From Micromussa lordhowensis (lineage: Eukaryota; Cnidaria; Anthozoa; Scleractinia; Lobophylliidae), in NCBI GenBank assembly GCA_964020085.1, contig OZ026603.1, positions 9,694,926 through 9,758,925 on the forward strand: a DNA stretch of 64,000 bases, read 5' to 3'. Each line of letters starts with the position of its first letter. The first letter of the stretch is position 1. Made by a program: the position numbers and the translations under genes. Of this stretch, positions 55,850 through 64,000 are shown piece by piece. The notes beneath the pieces were generated by a model. The model did no database searches, had not been told where the DNA came from, and was given only the letters and a program-made list of their open reading frames with translations.

Positions 55850-56923
55850 TTAACGGGATACTATTAATTTCGTCTTATTGGAGCGTTTCAGTTCTACTAG
55901 CTCTGCTGGAGAATCCACATTGCCCTGCCTCTGCGCTGCGTCTTCGGCTTTACAACCTGACGGGTATACTTTCCGTTTACTGAATGGCCAGAGCTGAGGA
56001 AGAGCGTGACGAAAATTGGTGCTAAATGTAAACAAAATTACCGGATTGATTGCTGTGCTAAACGATGGCAACACATAAAAGGCAAATCCAAAAATTAGCT
56101 TACATCTGTCCTTGATAAAAAGATCAGGGGAAGTAATTTTGAGAAACAAATAAATACAATAAAATGAATAAGAAATGAAATATGCTACAACAATAGACTT
56201 AAAAATCCTCATGATGGTTTTGTTTTGATTATTTCTGTTTTGTTCAGAGTTACATCTTGTCGTACAATCTGGTTTCGGTCTTTTTCTCAAAACGCGCATG
56301 ATGCAGGAATAAAGAATGATAATTATGATTAACGGTATAACTTCGAACAAAGCCAAGCCGGTAATATAGTACATCATCCGAGCATAGCTATTCCAAGAAA
56401 ATCTGCAGAATGTTTCCCGACCAACTTCTTCCACTCTGAAATAGTAGGCCATGGGGATGCAATAACCCATTGATATCAGCCAGGTTGCGAACAGTAAAGC
56501 TGCCCTTTGTCGTGTTCTGATCAACCGCACTTTTAAGGGAAAGACAATAGCGACGAATCTGTCGGCAGCAATCAAAACCAGGCTTAGAATGGATACAATA
56601 GCCGATAGCATTTTGAAGTATACTCCCACTTTGCACCCAATAGTCGCCAGAGAACCTTGCAACAGACTTCCACTGCTTGTTATGATCTCATCTGTAAGGT
56701 ACATAGGCCAGGTGATGAGACAAGAAAAAAAGTCGGAAACCGCCATGTTGACATAGTAGTAGTTGGTGCTCGTTCTCAGACCTGGCGTTTTGAACACCAC
56801 GACTATAACTAAAATGTTTCCAGTGAAAGCTACTAAGCTGATTATGGCCATGAGTGTTGTAAAGAAGACAGAGACACCCAACCGGCACGACGCTTGATCC
56901 CCAAAACTGGTGGAGTTGTCCAT
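55850..56923 (-). CDS. Class A (rhodopsin-family) GPCR, receptor 6
   Basis: Intact 357-residue receptor. The start is the ATG at 56921-56923 (MDNST); the seven upstream codons open only from a TTG. Landmarks: sequon NST at residue 3, C13, N36 (GN), D64, C97 and C173, D121-R122-F123, W148, P197, N293-P294 in NPVIL. TM6 reads RIFKSIVVAYFISYSFYC with no CWxP, closest to receptor 1 (IAYFVTYSFFC). The C-tail is longer and basic after SPAELVELKRSNK, still keeping the Pro-x-Leu-Val-like motif of receptors 2, 4 and 5. It stands alone between the arms of the large inverted duplication. Ligand unknown, plasma membrane expected. Confidence 0.92.
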   Translation of the reverse strand: MDNSTSFGDQASCRLGVSVFFTTLMAIISLVAFTGNILVIVVVFKTPGLRTSTNYYYVNMAVSDFFSCLITWPMYLTDEIITSSGSLLQGSLATIGCKVGVYFKMLSAIVSILSLVLIAADRFVAIVFPLKVRLIRTRQRAALLFATWLISMGYCIPMAYYFRVEEVGRETFCRFSWNSYARMMYYITGLALFEVIPLIIIIILYSCIMRVLRKRPKPDCTTRCNSEQNRNNQNKTIMRIFKSIVVAYFISYSFYCIYLFLKITSPDLFIKDRCKLIFGFAFYVLPSFSTAINPVILFTFSTNFRHALPQLWPFSKRKVYPSGCKAEDAAQRQGNVDSPAELVELKRSNKTKLIVSR

Positions 56924-58269
56924 GGTTACGGTTTTCCTTGCCAAACGTTTGTCAAGTCAGATCAAGTCAAATAAGTTGATATACCTATCAATAAATTAAA
57001 TACATGTCTTACTTGCAAGTCTTTTAAGGGAAATTATTTACGGCCGATTTCCTCAACTCAAGGCTTAATCATGTGTGTCATTGATAAGGAAAAAAGCCGG
57101 ATGCAGTATTATTCCGTATTCGACTGAGCTTTGCGTCATAGTTTAGTCAATACGTGATGAGAATTTTATTTAATTTATACAACGATAATTTGACAGTCGG
57201 TCGAAAACCTATGTGATACGTGATGTAAATAAATATATTATTTCAGGGTATGACGCATTAGGAAAATGCAATGGTTTGAATGCTTTGCAATGATTTGAAC
57301 TGACATTTTAAGTACTCTCAGATTTTTTTTTTATTTCAACCATACCGAATGGTCTCGACACTTACCCGTGTTTAATTGTTTGTAGTCTGAGTTTCTACTG
57401 TGTACGAGTGATTTCCGAAAAGTTTTTCTTAATTTCTCTTTCTCAAGACCGTAGACATTTAAAAAAAATTATAATAATTAAAAAAAAAACGATCAAAACG
57501 AAGGACGTCACACATGATCACAGGGCATACGATGTATAACTAGCGAAATTTCGAAATGTAGTAAATTACACGTAAATTATAATTGCGTATTGGTGTAAAA
57601 GAACGATCATCAGCTAAAGAAACTTAACTTCACTTATCAAACTAGCTACGCAAAATTTTATCCTTGATACGAATATTCTACGATTATATGCACAGCCACT
57701 CCTCATTAAAATATCAGAAGTTAACAAATCAATACATAGATTAAGCCAAGCCTAAAAGCGGAGCTCCTGGGCTGGGTTGTTCAAAACCCGATAAAACTAA
57801 CCCAGGATAAGCAAGAATTTTGATTGGACTTCCGAACAACATGTTATAAGCCAGCGATCCAATCGAAAACCAGTACTCAGCGGAAAACCACTGGTCAGTG
57901 GTTAACTTAAAAAAAACATGAACTGAACCTGAGCGCGCGATATGGTCACGTGATACTGGTCAACGGATTCCTTGTTTTGACAGGTGTCTACAGTATGGAC
58001 CATAACATGGACATCTAATATCAAAGACACACGCTGTAAACCTTGACTGCATGACTTGGTATTTGCTGGAGAATGGCCGCCATGTTGCGCGACGACGTCG
58101 TCGTCGTTGGGCGCCATGTTGACCAATGAAAACGAGTTGCATAGGTTCTTTTTCTATGCATGCATGTGATCCTGTTCTCATAGATGCTCCCCACGGCGGC
58201 CCTTCCGCCGGAGCTCCGCCAATATTTCAGGCAATTGATTTGCCAGCTGAAGCTGATGACAATAGCATA
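56924..58269. other. 5' flank of receptor 6
   Basis: No gene supported. A MITE half (GGGCTGGGTTGTTCAAAACC) lies at 57767-57860. A segment at 58070-58125 has GAATGGCCGCCATGTTG and a CGACGACGTCGTCGTCG palindrome, which could be promoter-like (YY1-type ATGGCCGCCAT) but has no attached gene I can recognise. Confidence 0.4.
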
Positions 58270-59590
58270 TCACGAACGCAAAAGATAACTACCTGCAACG
58301 TTTTAGCAAAATGTTTGAGGATAAAATATCTCAGTCTCAACCCCTAATCAGGTTTACTGTAAGACTGTAATGACTCAACCTAATCAGGTTAACTGTAAGA
58401 AATGAAATACAAAATAAAACTTCGTTAAGATATCTCTAAACTGCCATTTACAAATATAATTAAATATCTGCTTCTGATAAGCCAGAAGTGGATGTGTCCA
58501 TGCAGACTGTTCTCTCGGTTTCCTAACCTATATTTAATTCAATGCTTGTGATTCTACTAATTTCCTGTACTATTCTTGACCCTTCCGGCATATTTCCTTT
58601 CTTTTAATAGCAATATATCAAGAAACAAAATAGAAATAAAATATTTTATGCTCGTAATAACCGAGTTTTTTTCCCCGTTTCGCGGATCAACATCCAGGAA
58701 AAAAACATGGAGGCACAGCTGGGATTTCACATCAACTAAGCAGCTGTCTGTATCAATTTTACCCAATGCATTCTTACTGGGATAGTCTAACAGCTCATTC
58801 TGTTGACATTTCGCACATTTGCAATTTTGGCATAATACGTCGAACGACGAGGCTTATTCTTTGTTGAAAAGGAAAAAAAATCAAAACGAAAACCGTGACA
58901 TCGTCCAAGTGACCATTGTCGTCAGTCGTTAATATTTTTAGTCGTGCTGCAGAGTTGTAAAGTGTACACGATTGTCAGCACATTAAGCCCATTTTTTCTT
59001 TCTAGAAATTCGTGTTCAGTACTTACTTTATAAGGCTTGGCGAGGTCGCATAGATTGAAATGAAAGCTCTCTAAATGTTAAGGTATAAAAACCTATGACA
59101 TATAATTTCTCAAAAACATATTTGCAATTCGATTCTGATTACTTTCGACCCCGACAGAAAACGACATGCCCAATTTTACTCTATTTACATTATATATATA
59201 TAATATCTTTTTGTTGTATGTCATACAGAGCAAACTTCAAAATTTACATTCACCGGTAGAATTAATACAGCATTAGTCAGTGTTCGTTCACATACTGTTT
59301 TCTGAAAAAAAAAAAACTATAAAAAAAACAATAATAGTATAGGCGTTCGGCTAAACTTTCGAGGGAAAGAAGTTCCGAAAAGTTGAAGTTCGAAGACAAG
59401 ACGAATAAGACATTTAATTCGAAAATAAAACCTTTTCGGTCTGAAAACAAGGCTATAATTTAAATCACGATGCAATATATAATATGAGTTCAAGATGAGA
59501 ATATAAGAAGAATTTTCAACCGATTATAGGAGATAGGCTACCTAATCAGTTTTCTCATTAACACGGGAACATAATGTTTGGTCTAATTTG
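58270..59590 (-). promoter_or_regulatory. Duplicated 5' segment G (upstream of receptor 6)
   Basis: Direct paralog of 53945-55170, e.g. AAACTGCCATTTACAAATATAA at 58438 as at 54073, and TATAATATGAGTTCAAGATGAGAATATAA at 59470 as at 55050. Non-coding; its position upstream of receptor 6 suggests 5' regulatory or UTR content. Confidence 0.4.
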
Positions 59591-60519
59591 AATACGGTTT
59601 CCTTATTAAACGCCAAATTTAATTTAGCAGGGCGTCTTCTGATAATTGATGTCATCAACGATTGCTAGTGCAGCAAACAAATAACCCAGTAACAATACAA
59701 TACATTGCTAGAGGTACATACAGGCGTGATCTGGGAATATATTCTATCACAAATGGCAATAAGTGAAAGTCCAGCGAGTCATGAACAATGTCTCTCAATG
59801 TCTCTTTAAATCACATTAAAAAATTGAAATCAGTTTCTTATTTGCAATTATATAAATCTGAGCCTCCTGGATTTTCCTCTGTGTGGATTCCTGGCTGCGC
59901 AACAAGAAATGAAAACGAAGAACAACCACCAATATTGAACGGTAAAATACACGAAAACTGTAAAATTAAGCAAGAAGCGAGTAACAGAGATTAACATAAG
60001 CCTTGCATTAGCATTGCGATCATCAAGAAAAGATGAAGAGCAAACCACAGTTAAAGGAACTCACCTTGAGGCTTCACAAAACAAAAGACCAATATGCTGC
60101 TTTTGCCACACGCTAATCAAGAAAATATACTTATCTGATTTTTTGGCATTGATGAGTGGTGATTAAACTTGTCAAACAAGTATAAGAAGAGAAAAATGAC
60201 AGCATTTGATTGAGATAAGATTTTAATGAAACCTGTCAAAGCTGACGAGATTATTTAGAGTTCAGGTTTTGTCCCCTGACTTTTGTAAACACTATTGTGT
60301 GACCTTGAAGTACACAAAAAAGAACGGAAAAATTCATTTCTCCAAGTTTTCTAGTCTTGAAGTTTTATAAAACTAGACACACTGAACATTTAACCTCTGG
60401 TTTTATTTCTCTCTCAACAAAATAAAGAGTGAATGAAAATGACATTATGATTAATGGTAAAAATTAAGCTGTCCACTGTAATAAAATTTATAATGATTAT
60501 TATTCGTTATCCTGGAAGA
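59591..60519. other. Intergenic, nothing recognised
   Basis: One 68-codon open stretch at 59788-59994 has no known motif. No repeat structure was noted. Confidence 0.35.
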
Positions 60520-63500
60520 GTTTCGCTTTGAAAACGCATCAGATGTTTTCCGCCCACACCACGCCGGAGAAGACGGAGAAAACGCCGCTTTAGGCCTACC
60601 GTCCGCACGAAAACTGAGCTTTTCGAAAACGCTTTACAAACCGGCGGAATTTGAAAATGCCGGGTTTTCGTTTTTGTCTGGACGGAAAACATTTTGAAAA
60701 CGGAGCTTTCCGTAAGCGATGGCGTCACCATAATTTTCCCCGACCAAGTTTTCCTCAAACACAAATCCAAAATGACAGGCGTAGTGTGGACGGAAAAAAA
60801 ATTGATGCGTTTTCAGAGTGAAAAATCGGGAGATCTTTAGTTTCTAATGCCAACATTAAAAGCTGGTTTTTCACCTGCGGCAAGAACAGCATGGATACTA
60901 CGTAGTACCGTCGAGCTTCGTGTGAATTTAGTTGTTGACGGTGATGGTTTGCTTAATGAAATATTCAAATACAAAAGTTTGTGATGTGATCTGAAATGAA
61001 GGAAGGGCTTTTAGATCAGTTTCAAAATGAAATTGCATATGGAATGATCTTCGAGTCACGTTTATCTTTACATGGCTCCTTCTTACGTGACGAGCATTTT
61101 AAAGTACAAAAATATTAGAATTTCTGTCCTACGTCAAACTGTTGAACATGCAAATCGTACGTGACATCAGTGACATGTTGGAGAATTACGCAAACATTTA
61201 CAAAATGCTTTGGCGCAGCTCCATGATACATTTCATGCGTCAGATCAGGTGTTCTTCGTTATCTACATCAACGGTAAAAGCAGTGAGCACACTTAAAAAT
61301 AACAAACCGAAAGACCGTCTTACATTATGACGAACGTACAAATTTAATGCCGGAATTTTTGTTTTGTTCAGTTAAAGGTCTATCAATGTTACTATGGTAT
61401 CCTTTTGGATCCCGAAAAAAGGCTATAACTTGTTCACTGGCATGGTTGGGCATTTGTTTAATATCATTACTGTGGCCTCAGCTAAAACATGCAAAAGTCA
61501 TTAGCCTCAAAACGCCTGACAATAAAAGAAAAATACCTTTTTAACTACATGAGTTATACCTGTATAAACAGCTGTTAAAACACAATTTTACCCTGTGCAA
61601 GCGAATAAGATTGTCAACTAATCGGTAAAATTTCAGTCCAAATTGAAGTGTAAGATAAAAGTGATGAACCAATAGCTAATGCGGATACATGCTCATGTGT
61701 AATATCACTGATAAGTGTATCTATTGTTTTAAAAAAACGATTGCAAAACAGTGGCTCTAATCAGTTTCCTTATTACTGTGAGATCTATATGAGTTCAGCT
61801 CTGACGGTTGTGGAGTAAGACCAGAGGCCTCTACACAGTGTGAGCTGTGACTTTTCCACTTCAAACAGGTACATGGTAGATAATTATTTCGACCCCGGAG
61901 GCATAGAGGTCGCACTTAGTATTCTGAAGACCACACTTCATGGTAAATAACCTATTCAAGGCGAATATATCGCAGCCAAGTAGCAAAGCTAAGAAGTAAT
62001 AAAACGAACAAAATAATTCGAACAAATGCAGATTACAGGCTAGATCTAAAAGCCTGATATTATCGTTTTGATTCACAATTTTTGATGCTATATCGCGAGC
62101 GAGCGAGTCTTCGTGCATCGAGAGGTTATATTTGGTTCTTCACTGTTAGGAAAAACACGCAAGCAGCTCTTGTTCCTGGAATAAATCTTACCGAAGCCAC
62201 GACACAACGGGTTTCATTCGGTTTCTTTCGTTATTTCTGGTGTCAAGCTGGAAGAACACTGCTCCGATATTCCTAGAGATATTCTTTATTCAGTGTTTTA
62301 CTGTTTCAGTAGACGATTTATAACTTATGATCTATGACGTCATTTCTCATTTGCATAATAGAAATGTAATGAAAAATTTTGTAGAGAACGGCGAAAGATG
62401 TTTACTGAACGAACCTCGACGAGTCGTAAGGTGGCTCATTAATATTTCAAGTAAGTACTTTTAACTTTTAAATCTTCAACCAACTCTTAAATCTTCAACT
62501 ATAAAATGCGATACTTAAGCAATAGCAGCTAGAGTGTAAAATGATAATAAAAAGATGGCCCGGGTTGCTCTGCGTACCCTCCAAGGTCTTTGTTTTTGTA
62601 TCAATGGAGGCAGATCATCTTTGTCAAAAATTTTTGTAGGTGGATCTGTAGCGTTAATAATTTCAAATGTTGTCATCATATCACTAAATCCTCCAATCAA
62701 GATTTAAAACCTTCGTAAAGCAATTAGAAGTGCTCAGAATAGCGGAATTCGATTGCCAGTGGAGCAAAAACTTCCAAGTTGCAAAACATAGAAAAAACTG
62801 TGGAGTGATTAAATCACTGTGCGCACGAAAAAGTGTTGTTTTACACAAGCTGATTATATTCGATCATCACCTAGGAGACTGTTGGTACCATTTTTCCATA
62901 ATTGCAAATGGTGAAACCTGTGTAGGCAGCAGGAAAGAAAATTATCCAGATACGTGTTAAAATTGAATGTCTTAATCTTCGTTTTATAGAAACGCTTTAT
63001 AAATGAAATGTTTAAGACGAAAGTCACGAAAGCTTGATTAACATTGCAAATATACACAAAGACCTAAAATGCCAAATGAAGACTGGAATCATGTGGATGT
63101 TTGACTACAAGAAATTGAATCTTATCACTAATTTTGTTTACTGGCTTTCACCAATTTCCTTGTGCAATAACTACAAGTTCGTAAAAATATATGTTATTCA
63201 GTCATGGCATTAAGAATTTTAATTAATGGCAAACCGTCAGGTGTTCATCATATTTCGTTGCGTAATTATACTAAGTAAATATCGCGTTGGTGGCGAGTTG
63301 CAAGGAGTTACAACTTGAGTTCCTTGGCCACGGCAATGTCCTTTTTAAGTGTCGATCTTCGTTCTCATCAATAGGGAAATATCTCATTAATATATGCCTT
63401 TTTAATTTTTATCTAGGTTTAGTGCGTGTCGTCGTTGCTGGTTTCCATTTCGAAGATGTTAGTGTATTGTAAGACTGTGGGTGTTTTGTATTGATAGGGA

Positions 63501-63690
63501 ATAGAGGGAGGAAGTATGGTGGCATTATGAGCAGGCTTCGGTCCACATAATTTTAAAACTCGGAAAAGTTAAATATGGAAATAGTGTTCATTGCTTTAGA
63601 ACAATACGACCTGACCACGCAATAGTTTTCAAAGGTTGGCTTTTTTGATTATGCCTTAAATGCAAGCTTTTGTTGAGGTCTTATCCCAAA
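60520..63690 (-). repeat. Right arm of large inverted duplication
   Basis: Inverted relative of 42880-48490 (blocks listed there). It begins with a GAAAACGGAGC-type MITE (60530-60790, mate at 48190-48480). It is largely free of the transposon insertions that interrupt the left arm, so it better represents the ancestral sequence. No gene was recognised in it. The open stretches on both arms (e.g. 61142-61550) are not conserved between arms as coding. Confidence 0.75.
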
Positions 63691-64000
63691 TGCGATCATT
63701 TCAAAACAATAAAATTCCCTGCGTTTGTTTCCTGCGTATGTTTGACAACAGTCACACGAGCATATCAACACCTTTCAAATTTGCATGTGGTAAAATGGCA
63801 TAACGATTGTCGCATTTTTGGAGCTTCACAGTGAGATTTGTAAGGTAGGGTATTCTCTTAACGCCTCTTATTGCTTCTTTCCGACGCGATTTAACAAGGC
63901 TTTGCTAGGTGTCGCCTTTTTGCCATGAAGTGCGCTTGTTAGGTTTTCAGTATACTATAGCAAAGATATCAGTGACGTGAAACAAAGAATTATGTTGTTT
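63691..64000. other. Right edge, nothing recognised
   Basis: Homology to 42820-42880 fades here (TTTGACAA-CGTTTGTTT). No gene is supported to the window edge. Confidence 0.3.

Overview
The window looks like nuclear DNA of a cnidarian, most likely a stony coral. It is AT-rich, its only intact genes are intron-less class A GPCR reading frames of a type I recognise from coral genomes, and almost everything else is repeat sequence. The repeats include Penelope-like, Gypsy, LINE and Crypton/KIAA1958-like remnants, tRNA-derived SINEs and many palindromic MITEs. The species assignment is inference from memory, not from a search.

Layout. Five intact rhodopsin-family receptors lie on the minus strand at 1.64-2.70, 12.56-13.64, 30.55-31.60, 37.48-38.53 and 55.85-56.92 kb. 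A sixth, truncated and frameshifted, lies at 24.35-24.70 kb. All share one plan: a short N-tail with N-glycosylation sequons and one Cys, DRF in place of DRY, no CWxP motif in TM6, and NPxxL in place of NPxxY. The receptors at 30.5 and 37.5 kb are recent duplicates. Upstream of most copies lies a roughly 2-kb non-coding 5' cassette with partly conserved splice-donor-like sites. Recognisable cassettes lie at about 15.1-16.9, 17.4-20.0, 25.9-28.6, 33.7-35.8 and 38.6-40.9 kb. A related pair lies at 53.9-55.2 and 58.3-59.6 kb. At least two cassettes have no receptor of their own. Two cassettes carry perfect CRE octamers (TGACGTCA).

Mobile DNA. From 3.79 to 10.32 kb is a 6.5-kb DNA transposon whose ends are inverted arrays of a ~20-bp repeat. 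It holds two convergent decayed genes, each opening with a zinc ribbon; one encodes an rve-type integrase whose catalytic Glu has become Lys. The 20-29 kb stretch holds foldback elements, a tyrosine-recombinase N-terminal fragment, and a Gypsy pol fragment split by a TTAA-flanked MITE. At 41.39-41.53 kb a 143-bp palindrome carries a hammerhead ribozyme core. At 43-46.3 kb a Crypton-type recombinase fragment and three Penelope-like fragments sit inside the left arm of a large inverted duplication (42.9-48.5 against 60.5-63.7 kb). This duplication flanks the last receptor. At 49-52.6 kb there are Gypsy integrase, C-terminal and gag remnants, the first broken by a LINE.

How it fits together. The window reads as a chemoreceptor or peptide-receptor array that grew by tandem duplication of a receptor plus its 5' cassette, then became crowded with transposons. 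Because the cassettes are paralogous, they serve as empty sites that prove several insertions (a SINE, a 383-bp MITE, a 92-bp palindrome). Receptor ligands cannot be assigned from the sequence.
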